Of a DNA stretch of 64,000 nt, positions 26,037 to 35,974 are shown piece by piece. The stretch's first letter is position 1. Each line of letters opens with the position of its first letter. The position numbers were made by a program, and so were the translations under genes. This stretch comes from JAAYAE01 sp963678395 (GTDB taxonomy: Bacteria > Bacillota > Negativicutes > Acidaminococcales > Acidaminococcaceae): assembly GCA_963678395.1 (NCBI GenBank), contig OY782827.1, forward strand, positions 682,001 through 746,000, written 5' to 3'. Under the pieces are notes generated by a model. That model searched no databases, was not told the origin of the DNA, and saw only the letters and a list, made by a program, of their open reading frames with translations.

Positions 26037-26170
26037 GAAAAAGGCCCAAGGGGCTTAATTCGGGGAAGATGTGCGATTGGCGGACTAATTCAGTACATCT
26101 TAAGATGTGGCAGGTAAGAGCACCTTATAGGTGCTGTACATACCGCCGGCTGAGCCGGCGGTTATGATTG

Positions 26171-26457
26171 GTTATTTTGCTTTAATGGTGGTTTCGAGCG
26201 ACAAGGGAGCGAAGAAACAATAAACCGCGGGCTATGCCGGCGAGATTCGATAGCTTTAGCAGAAAAAACCTCCAATGTTAAAATAGTGTTGGTTCGCCAA
26301 CCACACATAAATAACAGAGGAGGTATCCATATTGGACAGTCAAAGTTTATCACACAGTAGTTGGAACTGCAAATATCATATAGTGTTTGCTCCGAAGTAT
26401 AGAAGAAGAGTGATATATGAGAAAATAAGATTGGATATAGGAAAAATATTAATATAG
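26171..26457 (+). mobile_element. Truncated IS200/IS605 element, copy 4 (no IS3 insert)
   Basis: Begins with a left end directly against the right end of copy 3, with several differences from the other copies. The left-end hairpin (26226-26242) is uninterrupted but imperfect (CGCGGGC-TAT-GCCGGCG). Homology stops at about 26450 within tnpA, so about two thirds of the element is missing. It shows the empty site into which IS3 inserted in the other three copies. Confidence 0.85.
26332..26457 (+). pseudogene. TnpA fragment, copy 4
   Basis: TTG start and the first 38 or so residues match TnpA, then the frame runs into unrelated sequence and stops. HUH motif and catalytic Tyr are lost. Confidence 0.8.
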
Positions 26458-26466
26458 TATTTTGAA

Positions 26467-27405
26467 TTAAAAATGATTTTGGCAATAACTGATAAAGCCT
26501 TGCATCACAGGTGTAAGCCTTTTTTTCTTTTTATGAAAAAGGTAAATTCCACGAGTAGATAGGGAATCATCAATCTTAAAGTACAACATTTTAGAACTAG
26601 GTTCTATATATTTTAACAATGCAGCTCTTATAAAAACAATTCTCTTACCATTAATAGCGACAAAATAGGAGGATTGCATTTGCGACATATAAATTATTTC
26701 AGAAGGATAAATTTTATACTTCTGGAATATTTTTTTGGCCATATAATATGTTTCATTGCCCTTTGTTAGTAGGACAAAGGGTAGATTATTAAAATATTTA
26801 AAATCAATAGGAGGCTGACTAGAAAACAAGTAGCGCCCAGATACAATATCATTTGGTGGTAAAGCGTATTTGGTAATCTCATCGTTATTTATTAAGAGCT
26901 TGGGAACAGCAGCAATGACATGCTCATCTTTAAGGAAAATTTTCTTGCTTTTTCTCTCGGTAATATCATCTACACCAATAAGAAAATCAATACTACCATT
27001 TTGCAGGGAAACGTTTAAATCCTCGGTGTTTTGTTCAATGGTTTTGATATCGCAGGGCATCTCTTTTTTGAATGCAGATATTATAGATGGAAGCATATTT
27101 GAACAAAAAAACGCAGAACTGCCGATAGTTATAGTGCCAATGTTATTGCTTTCGGATGATTTTATAGTTTTATATAGGGTTTCCTCGATTGTCTGGATTT
27201 TTTTTGCCGCTTGGATGTATTTAGCGCCTGCTTCAGTAAGTATAATGGGGTTTACTCCACGATAAAAAAATTGTGCACCATACTTTAATTCTTCTTTTTT
27301 TACAATAGTGCTAAGTGCAGGTTGAGTAATAAATAATTTTAGTGCGGCCTTAGAAAAACTTTGCTCTTCGCTGATGACCATAATATATTTCATAACTTTA
27401 TCCAT
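26467..27405 (-). CDS. LysR-family transcriptional regulator
   Basis: 312 residues. N-terminal winged HTH (residues 1-60: QSFSKAALKLFITQPALST) and a C-terminal substrate-binding domain (about 90-300). Divergent from the catabolic operon at 27625 with a 219-bp intergenic region, the standard layout for a LysR regulator controlling its neighbour. Ligand unknown; presumably a substrate or intermediate of that operon. Its 3' end nearly touches the truncated IS200 copy. Confidence 0.88.
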   Translation of the reverse strand: MDKVMKYIMVISEEQSFSKAALKLFITQPALSTIVKKEELKYGAQFFYRGVNPIILTEAGAKYIQAAKKIQTIEETLYKTIKSSESNNIGTITIGSSAFFCSNMLPSIISAFKKEMPCDIKTIEQNTEDLNVSLQNGSIDFLIGVDDITERKSKKIFLKDEHVIAAVPKLLINNDEITKYALPPNDIVSGRYLFSSQPPIDFKYFNNLPFVLLTKGNETYYMAKKIFQKYKIYPSEIIYMSQMQSSYFVAINGKRIVFIRAALLKYIEPSSKMLYFKIDDSLSTRGIYLFHKKKKRLTPVMQGFISYCQNHF

Positions 27406-27624
27406 TTAACATCATCTCCTGTATTTATGTTAGTATACTTAAAAAAATAGTAAAAAAACAAGGTGTAAAGCATATAGACAGGGAGAATAGCTCATTTTTG
27501 ATTATAAGTTTATTTGTATATTAAGTTATAAATATATGAATTGGTATTTCTTTGCTTGCAAGGGTAGAATTAAAGTAGGTTAATAAAAATAGTGAAAATA
27601 TTATTTAAATAAGGAGGAAAAAGT

Positions 27625-28839
27625 ATGGACTATTTAGCAGAAAAATTCAAAAGATTGGGCATTGATAATGCCCCTGGGCAAGAAACACGGCAGAAAACTG
27701 AAAACATGGAAATCAGAGGCGAAAAATTGGTAGGGCCTGCAGTTAATTTTTCCCACGGAGATGTTGATGCACATATTCCTACACCCGGTTCTTTGAATCT
27801 TTTTATTGAAGGTTTCAAAAAAGGTGGGTGTGTTGCCTATACTGAATACCGTGGAGGTGAGTCCGTACGTGAAAATGTGGCTGCAAAATTGGCCAAATTT
27901 ACCGGTGCACCTATTGATCCGGATAATGAACTCATTATTACTCCTGGTACCCAAGGAGCTTTATACTTAGCTTTAGGGTGCTTAGTAGGACGTGGTGATA
28001 AAGTCGCTATTGTAGAACCGGATTATTTCGACAACCGTAAATTAGTTGAATTCTTTGAAGGGGAATTAGTGCCCGTAAAATTGGACTATTTAGATCAGGA
28101 CAGTTGTGCAGGTGTTAATCTTACTGCTTTAGAGGAATCGTTTAAACAGGGGGTAAAATTATTTTTGTTCTCCAACCCCAATAATCCAACTGGTGTTATC
28201 TATTCACAGCATGAAATTGAAACAATTGCAGCATTGGCTAAGAAATATAATGTCATTTTAATGGTAGATGAATTATATTCTCGTCAGATTTTTGATAACC
28301 ATCCGTACACACATTTAAGAGCATTGGCAAATAAATCAGATAACATGCTAACAATCATGGGTCCATCTAAGACAGAATCATTAAGTGGTTTCCGGTTAGG
28401 AACTGCTTTTGGTGCAAAATGGATTATTGACAGAATGGAAAAACTGCAAGCTATTGTAACTTTAAGAGCACCCGGCTATTCACAACATGTATTGAGATGT
28501 TGGTTTGATGAACCTGCAGGTTGGCTGGCTGATAGAATTGTTCAACATCAAAAAATCAGAGATGATTTAGTGGCTGTAGTCAGAAGTCATGAAGGCTGTA
28601 AAGTGCGTAAGACAGATGGTGGTAGCTACATTTTCCCATCATTACCGTCAATGGATGTTAGCATCAGTGATTTTGCTAAGATTGTTCGCAAACTCACAGG
28701 CATAGCGATTACGCCAGGCACTGAGTTTGGGCCACAGTTCACTCATAGCTTCAGGGTAAACTTCTCTCAGAATCATGATGATGCGATTAATGCAATTAAA
28801 CGCGTGATGACAGTTATGGAGAGATATAGGAGTAAATAA
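27625..28839 (+). CDS. PLP-dependent aminotransferase, class I/II
   Basis: 404 residues. Fold-type I aminotransferase: FSNPNNPTGVIYS, VDELYSRQIF and the PLP lysine in GPSKTESLSGFRLG. Substrate not evident from sequence. First gene of the operon divergent from lysR; AAGGAGG ribosome site. In context it may remove the amino group from an amino acid released by the hydrolases downstream. Confidence 0.88.
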   Translation: MDYLAEKFKRLGIDNAPGQETRQKTENMEIRGEKLVGPAVNFSHGDVDAHIPTPGSLNLFIEGFKKGGCVAYTEYRGGESVRENVAAKLAKFTGAPIDPDNELIITPGTQGALYLALGCLVGRGDKVAIVEPDYFDNRKLVEFFEGELVPVKLDYLDQDSCAGVNLTALEESFKQGVKLFLFSNPNNPTGVIYSQHEIETIAALAKKYNVILMVDELYSRQIFDNHPYTHLRALANKSDNMLTIMGPSKTESLSGFRLGTAFGAKWIIDRMEKLQAIVTLRAPGYSQHVLRCWFDEPAGWLADRIVQHQKIRDDLVAVVRSHEGCKVRKTDGGSYIFPSLPSMDVSISDFAKIVRKLTGIAITPGTEFGPQFTHSFRVNFSQNHDDAINAIKRVMTVMERYRSK

Positions 28840-28854
28840 GGGGGAGGAATTGTA

Positions 28855-28953
28855 ATGATTACAGGTAGCTTGATAGCAATGTGGATTGTGTTTGGCATTT
28901 TAGCTATATCCCCGACAATTTATATTATGACCAAAGGGGGAAAAGATAAATGA
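28855..28953 (+). CDS. 32-residue membrane peptide, symporter accessory-like
   Basis: Ribosome site GGGGGAGG, ATG at 28855, 32 codons, TGA at 28951. One hydrophobic helix (about residues 4-25, LIAMWIVFGILAI) and a basic tail TKGGKDK. The stop overlaps the symporter ATG (ATGA at 28950). Very small proteins encoded just before sodium symporters are known and are annotated as symporter accessory or small subunits; that assignment here rests on size, topology and position only. Confidence 0.65.
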   Translation: MITGSLIAMWIVFGILAISPTIYIMTKGGKDK

Positions 28954-30372
28954 ATGTTACATATACAGTTATAATGTTGTTGTTCATGGTGGGTCTTATG
29001 TTTATTGGTTTGTATTTTTCGCGTGGGGTAAAAAAATAGTAAAGATTGGATGATAGCAGGCGGAAGCTTAGGCATAGTGCCTTTGGTAGGGACGTATTTT
29101 GCAACGATTATTAGTGCCGCTTCTATTATTAGTTATGTAGGATATTATTATTTCCATGGTTGGAGTGGCTGGTGGAATTGTGCAGGCACTTTTGTTACAT
29201 CATTTTTGGGTGCGTTGTATTATGCAAAACGTTTAAAAAGAGTCGCTCGAAACACTTTGCCTGATTTTATTGAAGAGCGCTATGGATCTAAACATGCAGC
29301 CGCTGCAGCAATTCTTATACTTGTAGGTACAACTTGTTTAACAGCGGCACAGGTAATTGGCGGTTCAATAATATTACAGGTAGCCACAGGCTTTAGCAAT
29401 ATAGTTTGTGTTGGAATTATTACAGGTATCTTTATAGTGTTCACATCAGTTGGTGGAATGAAAGCTGTTGCTTGGTCCGATACTATCTGCGCTATCGTTA
29501 TTATTATTGGCGTATGGGTTGAAGCAGGAACTCTTTTAGGCAAGGTTGGTGGTTTCTCAAACCTAAATGCATCCTTGCACACAATTAATCCGGAATTTTT
29601 ACAACCTTTTAGTTCGTCAATTCCGCCTTTAATGGCATTATCTTGGGTTGTTACTTGGGGGTTAGGAAATTTTGGCGCGCCACAATTTATTACAAGATTC
29701 TTTGCTGCTAAGAGTCCTGAACAGGCGCAAAAAAGCCAGGCATATACCGGAATAGCATTATTGTTTTTCTATCTTCCGCTGATGATTGCTGGTTTGTGCG
29801 GTATAGTCCTATTGCCAAATATTTCTAGACAGGACCTTGTAAATCCTCGGTTAATATCCACGTTCCTTAATCCTGTGCCTGGTGGAATTTTGCTGGCAGC
29901 AATAATGGCAGCATGTATTTCAACAGCTGACTCACTACTTTTACTTTGTGGAACGACATTTACCAATGATTTGTATTTGAAATTTATTAATAAAACTGCT
30001 GATGATAAACAAATTTTAAAAGTGTCAAGAATTGTTACGCTAATTATTGGATTGCTTGCAGTAGGTGGGTCTTTTATAATCAAGGATGCGATGATGTGGA
30101 TACAGGCTAAAACGGTTACTATGGTATCAAGTGCGACTTGTGTTCTTGTATTGGCAGGCCTTGCTTGGAAGGGAGCCAATGCTGCTGGCGGTGCAGCTTG
30201 CATGATTTGCGGTTTCGTTACTGCTTGCATTTGGTACATTTTAGGACAACCATTTGGAATGATGCCTCTTCTTCCTGCAGTAATTGTTGGCTTTCTTGCT
30301 TTAGTTATTGTAAGTAAAATGACGGCAAAACCAGATCCAAAGATGATAAAAAGTTTTTTCCCTGAGGAATAA
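28950..30372 (+). pseudogene. Sodium:solute symporter (SSS family), frameshifted at an A7 run
   Basis: Starts MNVTYTVIMLLFMVGLMFIG and reaches a TAG at 29037 just after A7 (29030-29036). Deleting one A restores RGVKNSKDWMIAGGSLG and a full-length SSS protein of about 473 residues with about 13 membrane helices (LPDFIEERYG, ACISTADSLLLL). The remaining 440-residue part is uninterrupted. Either a pseudogene, a slippage-dependent gene or a sequencing error at the A-run. It would import the substrate of the operon with sodium. Confidence 0.82.
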
Positions 30373-30420
30373 TGCATTGTGATTGACCGTTTCAAATAAA
30401 TTAAGCGAGGAGATAATAAT

Positions 30421-31806
30421 ATGCTAGATTTAGCAGTAATTAATGGCATGGTGTTTATTGAAGGTACATTTCGCAAAGTCGATATTGGTGTGAAAGATGG
30501 TAAATTTGCAATGATTGCTGAACCGGGTCAGCTTCCTCAAGCAGAAAAAAAATTTGACGCTAAGGGCAAATATGTTCTTCCGGGAAATATTGATATTCAC
30601 ATGCATATCAGAGATCCAGGTCATGCTGAAAGAGGTACTTTCGTTACGGAAAGTAAAGCTGCGGCTGCCGGAGGATGTACAACATATTTTGAGCACCCTA
30701 TTTCTATTCCGCCTCAACACAACGCAACCATTCTACACAACAGAATGGATTTGGCTAAAAAAGGTAGCACAGTAGACTACTGCTTCTTTGGAGCAGCAGG
30801 AGGTGAATATACTCAAGATATTGTTCCCCTGTCTAAAGAAGGAATTGTAGCCTATAAAACGTTCTTGCATCAAGCACCTGAGGGTAGAGAAAAAGAGTTT
30901 GACGGTTTAACTTCTGCTACCAATTCACAACTCATGGATGTTATGACAGAAGTTGCAAAAACAGGAATCTGTCTTGCAGCACATGCTGAGGATAACGAGC
31001 TGATTACCGGTAATATTACAAAACTTCGCGCTCAAGGCAGAGTTGATTATTTAGCTCACTGCGAGTCTCGTCCTCCCATTACTGAGATTGAAGCAATTGA
31101 TAAAATGCTGAGATTTGGTAAGGAAAAGGGCTGTCCCATCGAGTTGGTCCATGTTTCCACTTGTGGTGCTATGGAATTGGCAAAACAGGCTAAACTGGCA
31201 GGACAAAAAGTTTATGTAGAAACTTGTCCTCACTATTTACTCCTTGATGAGACTTATGTTGAAAAATTTGGCTCATACGCTAAATGTAATCCTGCATTGA
31301 GAAAGAAGGATGAAGTCGATGGTCTTTGGAAGTATGTTTTGGATGGAACCGTTGATTTTATAGGATCTGATCACAGCCCGTTTTTGGTTGAGGAAAAAGA
31401 AAAAGGTAAGAAGGATATATTCACGGCAGCTTCTGGTTTCCCAGGTGTAGATTTGAGATTGCCGTTGATGGTTAACGAGGCACAAAAGGGAAGAATTAGT
31501 CTGGAAAAAGGCGCGGAACTTTTGTCTGTAAATCCTGCGAAATGCTTTAATATCTTTCCACAAAAAGGCACAATTTCCGCTGGAACTGATGCTGATTTGG
31601 CTATCATTAATCTTAATAAAACGATGACAGTAGATTGGCATAAGAATTATAGTCATGCGAAGGAAATAGCTAAAGTTTACGATGGCTGGGAATTGGCATG
31701 TACAGTTGATTACACTGTTGTTAGAGGCCGCGTAGTTATGGCAGAAGGTGTTGTAGATGAAACTGCTTCAGGTTGGGGTGAGTTTGTAAGACCGGTTAAT
31801 AAGTAA
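30421..31806 (+). CDS. Allantoinase/hydantoinase-like cyclic amidohydrolase
   Basis: 461 residues. Metal-dependent amidohydrolase: HMHIRDPGHAERG gives the HxH metal pair (about residues 60-62), VAYKTFLHQ the likely carboxylated Lys (about 152), AAHAED and VHVSTCGA further His ligands, and FIGSDHSPF the catalytic Asp. ETCPHYLLLDE resembles allantoinases. It opens a cyclic amide such as allantoin, a hydantoin or dihydropyrimidine; the exact substrate cannot be told. Next to an M20 carbamoyl-amide hydrolase, the usual second step. Confidence 0.85.
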   Translation: MLDLAVINGMVFIEGTFRKVDIGVKDGKFAMIAEPGQLPQAEKKFDAKGKYVLPGNIDIHMHIRDPGHAERGTFVTESKAAAAGGCTTYFEHPISIPPQHNATILHNRMDLAKKGSTVDYCFFGAAGGEYTQDIVPLSKEGIVAYKTFLHQAPEGREKEFDGLTSATNSQLMDVMTEVAKTGICLAAHAEDNELITGNITKLRAQGRVDYLAHCESRPPITEIEAIDKMLRFGKEKGCPIELVHVSTCGAMELAKQAKLAGQKVYVETCPHYLLLDETYVEKFGSYAKCNPALRKKDEVDGLWKYVLDGTVDFIGSDHSPFLVEEKEKGKKDIFTAASGFPGVDLRLPLMVNEAQKGRISLEKGAELLSVNPAKCFNIFPQKGTISAGTDADLAIINLNKTMTVDWHKNYSHAKEIAKVYDGWELACTVDYTVVRGRVVMAEGVVDETASGWGEFVRPVNK

Positions 31807-31881
31807 TAATATAATAGCATGGTGGCAGTTTTGCTGTTATCATGCTATTAATACTAGGCATAGTCTAAGGATAGTGATAAA

Positions 31882-33071
31882 ATGAATAAAATAAAAGAGA
31901 TGCTATTAACGATAGGAAATATAGGTAAAAATCAAGATGGTTCTTATACTAGGTCTTGTTATAGCAAAGAGTATTTCCAAGCGGTAGCAGCGACAAAAAA
32001 GGTGATGGAAGATTTGGAAATGACTGTTGAAGAAGATGCCGCAGGTAATATTCATGGTACAATAAAAGGAACAGCTATAGATCCCCAAAGTATAATTGTC
32101 GGCTCACACCTTGATACTGTGCCACAGGGAGGCTTGTTTGATGGAGCGTATGGCGTTGCCTCCGCTTTGAAAGTTTTGCGTAGATTAAAGGAAAATGGGG
32201 TACAATTAAGACATACATTAGAAATTTATGGCTTTAATGCTGAGGAATCAAATCCAATAGGAGGGACTTTTGGCAGCCGTGCTATCACGGGATGGGTTGA
32301 TGTAAAACAACCTGGATTTAAGGAAGCTTTAGCTAAATATAATCATATACCTGAAGAAATAGTGAGGTGTAAAAAAATCTTTCTAAAGCGAAATGTTATC
32401 TCGAACTTCACATAGAACAAGGCGATCGCTTATACAATGATAATATAAGTATAGGAGTTGTCAGCGGTATTGTTGGAATTATTCGTTATAAAGTAACTGC
32501 TATTGGTGCTAGTAATCACGCAGGAACAACTATGATGAAAAAACTTAAGGACGCTATGGTTGGTATGTCTAAGCTGATTGCTGCATCAGATGAAATTTGC
32601 AGAAAAATAGACGACAATTTGGTGCTGACAGTTGGAACTATTCAATGTTGGCCGGGTTCGGAAAATGTAATACCTGGAAAAGTAGAATGTACTTTTGAAA
32701 TGCGGCATATGGATTCTTCTAAAACAGATGAACTTATAGTGCAAATAAAGAACTATGCTGCTAAAATTGATAATGCTGAATTTACCTTTGAAAAGAAAGT
32801 TAATAAAGGCTCGGTGCCATGCGACAAGCATCTAATGGATGTAATTGAAACCGCTTCAAAGGAAAGTGGAGTTAGTTATGTCGTTATGCCAAGCGGTGCT
32901 GGCCATGATGCTAACCCAATGGGACATAAAATTCCTGTAAGAATGATTTTTGTGCCTAGCAAAAACGGCTTAAGTCACTGTGGCGGGGAGTGGACAGAAG
33001 AGCAAGATTTAGAGAATGGCGTTAAAGTTTTGTATAATACAGTTTTAGCGTTAGACAAAGAAGTCAAATAA
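31882..33071 (+). pseudogene. M20-family N-carbamoyl amide hydrolase (allantoate amidohydrolase / carbamoylase type), frameshifted
   Basis: The first part (177 residues) contains GSHLDTVPQGGLFDGAYGV and NAEESNPIGGTFGSR; the frame is lost at about 32384, where one A appears to be missing, after which CYLELHIEQG, GASNHAGTTMM and PSGAGHDA continue in another frame. Together they give a full AllC/HyuC-type enzyme with its metal-binding His, Asp, Glu and His residues. As it stands the gene cannot make a full protein without frame correction. It would remove the carbamoyl group from the ring-opened product. Confidence 0.82.
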
Positions 33072-33101
33072 AAGCGGAAATCAGCAAAATGGAGGATCAT
33101 T

Positions 33102-33578
33102 ATGAGCATAGACGACCGACTGAAAGAATTAGGTATTACTCTGCCACCGGCTAATTCGCCGGCTGCAATTTACCATCCCGGTGTTATGGTAGGCGGGTTT
33201 ATTTTCACCGCCGGCCAGACACCTAAAGTAAATGGTGTACTGCAGTACAAGGGAAAAGTCGGACAAGAAGTATCCTTGGAAGACGGTAAAAAAGCGGCAC
33301 GTTTGTGCTGTTTAAATTGTTTGGCTATTATCAAGGAAATAGCCGGTAGTCTAGACCGGGTAGAGCGTATTTTGAAAATGACAGGTTTCGTTAATGCTAG
33401 CTCAGATTTTTACCAACAATCCCAAGTTATTGATGGAGCTTCTTCCCTATTATATGATATTTTCGGTGAAGCTGGTGGGCATGCACGTAGCGCTGTAGGT
33501 TGCGCGGCTTTGCCTAATAATGCACCTTGTGAAATAGAATTGATTGTAAAATTGCATGATAAATTGCATGATAAATAG
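33102..33578 (+). CDS. RidA/YjgF-family enamine/imine deaminase
   Basis: 158 residues. Core features GFIFTAGQTP and the conserved Arg in GHARSAVGCAALP. The family clears reactive enamine intermediates released by PLP dehydratases such as the one encoded next. The C terminus ends LHDKLHDK because of a 12-bp tandem repeat. Confidence 0.88.
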   Translation: MSIDDRLKELGITLPPANSPAAIYHPGVMVGGFIFTAGQTPKVNGVLQYKGKVGQEVSLEDGKKAARLCCLNCLAIIKEIAGSLDRVERILKMTGFVNASSDFYQQSQVIDGASSLLYDIFGEAGGHARSAVGCAALPNNAPCEIELIVKLHDKLHDK

Positions 33579-33675
33579 CATGATATGGTAAATTTACATA
33601 AATTAGTTTTTATTTTGTTCCGCCTCGTTTTTAAAGAGGGAAAAGAGTGTCTTTTTGAATAAGGAGTTGAAAACT

Positions 33676-34630
33676 ATGCTAACCATTAACGAAGTCAAAG
33701 CAGCACAAAAAAGGCTGGCCCCTTATGTTTATAAAACGCCATTAATTCGTTTGCGCAACTTGGATAGTTACCTCAATTGCCAAGTTTATGTTAAAGCTGA
33801 ATGTATGCAACTAACAAATTCGTTTAAAATTAGGGGCGCTCTTAACAAGGCATTGCAATTAACGCCTGAAGAACTAAAAAATGGCATCGTAACAGCTTCT
33901 AGTGGCAATCATGGTAGGAGTTGCTTACGCAGCTAAGATGTTGGGAGTAAAAGCAACTATCGTAATGCCTGATCATGCACCAAAAGTAAAACGGGAGGCT
34001 ATTAAAGCTTTAGGTGCAGAAGTAATTCTTTGTGATAAAGCAAAACGTTTTGACATTGCAGAAAGTATTAGCAAAGAGCGACAATGTTGTTACATTCATC
34101 CATTTAATGACTTCGATGTTATGGCGGGGCAAGGAACAGCTGCTTTGGAAATCTTAGAGGAACTGCCAGAAGCAGATGCAATTCTTACTCCTATCGGGGG
34201 TGGTGGATTAATCAGCGGTATTGCCACAGGTGCTAAAGGCGTGAAACCAAACATAAAGATTTATGGATGTGAGCCGTCGCAATTTCCAAGATATACAGTT
34301 AGTCTATCAGCAGGTAAAGTCATAAAAATCCCTATGGGTGATTCTATAGCGGATGGTATACAATCGTTGGCCCCTGGAGATAAAACGTTTCCTGTAGTTC
34401 AAGCACTTGTGGATAGGGTTTTTGCTGTAGACGAAGAGTATATTTACAAAGGAATGAAATTATTGTTAAACAATGGTAAAGTCTTAGCGGAACCATCTTC
34501 TAGCATAAGCATGGGTGCGGTAATACAAGGCTCGTGCAACTTTAACCCGGAAGATAAAGTTGTATTTCTATTGTCAGGAGGCAATTTAGATTTATCTTTG
34601 ATAGGCCAATTAGATAAGATTGAATTATAA
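33676..34630 (+). pseudogene. Threonine/serine dehydratase-like PLP enzyme, frameshifted
   Basis: Fold-type II PLP enzyme. PLP Lys in NSFKIRGALNKA, phosphate loop PIGGGGLISG. The frame breaks at about 33916: after SSGNHG the expected Q-G is disrupted by an apparent 2-bp deletion, and VAYAAKMLGVKATIV follows in another frame. Combined length about 318 residues fits catabolic threonine dehydratases, hydroxyaspartate dehydratases and serine racemases. Start at 33676 is 9 bases after AAGGAG. Confidence 0.82.
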
Positions 34631-34661
34631 TAAAAAAATTGGAAATATAGGAGGTCTGAAA

Positions 34662-35909
34662 ATGATTACTAGTTTTGCTGCACCACATACCAAAGGAAAA
34701 GTTGCCAAAGACAAGATATTTGGGGCCGCCGCTGCTGCCAAGGCAGATATTGCTAAGTATGGAAAAGAGCTGGTAGTCAACGGTACTCAGGGTTGTATTT
34801 TAGATGAAGACGACAAATTAGTATGTCTTCCGACTATTGAAAAAGAATTTCGAAAACTAACCATGACTGAAATTATATCATATGCCCCCATTGCCGGGTT
34901 GCCTGAATACTTAGACATGGTTCAGATAGCCTGCTTTGGTGCACCTTGCCCTGAAAGTTATACTGCAGCCATAGCAACCACAGGAGGTACTGGTGGTATT
35001 CACCATGCTATTCATAATTATACTTCCGTTGGTGATACGGTCTTGACATCGGAATGGTACTGGGCTGCTTATAAAAATTTATGTCTTGATAATAATAGGG
35101 AATTAGACACATACACAATGCTCAATGATAAAGAAAGCTTCAACATTGTTGCCTTAGACAAGAAAATTCGCAGTTTATTGGTTAAACAAGACAGTGTTTT
35201 GGTGATTATTAATACGCCTGCCCATAATCCCACAGGCTATTCCTTGGGATTGCGAGAAATGCAGGATGTTGTGAATGTGGCAGAAAAATGTGCCAAAGAT
35301 ATGGGCAAGAAAGTAATACTTTTCATAGATGTGGCTTATTTGGACTATGCTGGTGATAAGGATGAAGTAAGAAAGGTATTTACTGCGTTTTCTGATCTCC
35401 CGGATGGGGTTTTGGCAATAGTTGAATATAGCATGTCTAAGAGCTTTACCATGTATGGCCAGCGGGTAGGGGCAATGATTGGTATTTCTGGCAACGAGGA
35501 AGTAATTACTGAGTTTAAAAATATCAATACTTATACCAGCCGTGCAACATGGTCAAATATCAATAGGGCTTGCATGCATTTACTGGTAAATGTTTACAAC
35601 AATCCTGAAACTTTGGCGCAAGTAGAAGAAGAAAGAAACTTCTATTATAAGATGACCAAGGCACGGGCAGATGTTTTCATGAAAGAAGCTAAGGAATATG
35701 ACCTAGAAATTATTCCGTATAAAGCAGGCTTTTTCATTTCAATACCCTCCAAGCAGCCTGATGCAGTATGTGAAAAATTACACGCTGACCATGTGTTTAT
35801 AGTTCCGTTGGCCGCTGGCATTCGGATAGCTGTTGGTGCTATTCCTTTGCAACAAATAACGGGTTTGTCGGCAAAAATTAAAAAAGCTTTAGTTTCCGTG
35901 GAAGGATAA
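34662..35909 (+). CDS. PLP-dependent aminotransferase (aspartate/aromatic class I type)
   Basis: 415 residues. NTPAHNPTGYSLG, FIDVAYLDYAG, and PLP Lys in EYSMSKSFTMYGQRVGA resemble the aspartate/aromatic aminotransferase subgroup, different from the enzyme at the start of the operon. The start at 34662 is preceded by GGAGG; an upstream in-frame ATG lies within the previous gene. Probably exchanges an amino group between the catabolic product and 2-oxoglutarate. Confidence 0.87.
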   Translation: MITSFAAPHTKGKVAKDKIFGAAAAAKADIAKYGKELVVNGTQGCILDEDDKLVCLPTIEKEFRKLTMTEIISYAPIAGLPEYLDMVQIACFGAPCPESYTAAIATTGGTGGIHHAIHNYTSVGDTVLTSEWYWAAYKNLCLDNNRELDTYTMLNDKESFNIVALDKKIRSLLVKQDSVLVIINTPAHNPTGYSLGLREMQDVVNVAEKCAKDMGKKVILFIDVAYLDYAGDKDEVRKVFTAFSDLPDGVLAIVEYSMSKSFTMYGQRVGAMIGISGNEEVITEFKNINTYTSRATWSNINRACMHLLVNVYNNPETLAQVEEERNFYYKMTKARADVFMKEAKEYDLEIIPYKAGFFISIPSKQPDAVCEKLHADHVFIVPLAAGIRIAVGAIPLQQITGLSAKIKKALVSVEG

Positions 35910-35974
35910 TGTATTGGTAACAAGACAATATAGAACCTTAAATAGGAAATAGTTAACTATAAGGAGGGAAATAT

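Larger units (their letters stand above)
24066..26169 (+). mobile_element. IS200/IS605-type element, copy 3, carrying a nested IS3 element
   Basis: Same limits as the other copies; 766 bp after removing the 1,333-bp IS3 and 5-bp duplication. The left end lies in the T-tract of the tRNA-Ala terminator and the right end abuts a fourth, truncated IS200 copy. Confidence 0.9.

Noticed and set aside
27406..27624. Sigma-54 promoter before the LysR-linked operon (TTGGTATTTCTTTGCT)
   Set aside because: The GG and GC are 9 rather than 10 bases apart and the rest is a poor match; LysR regulation normally uses sigma-70.
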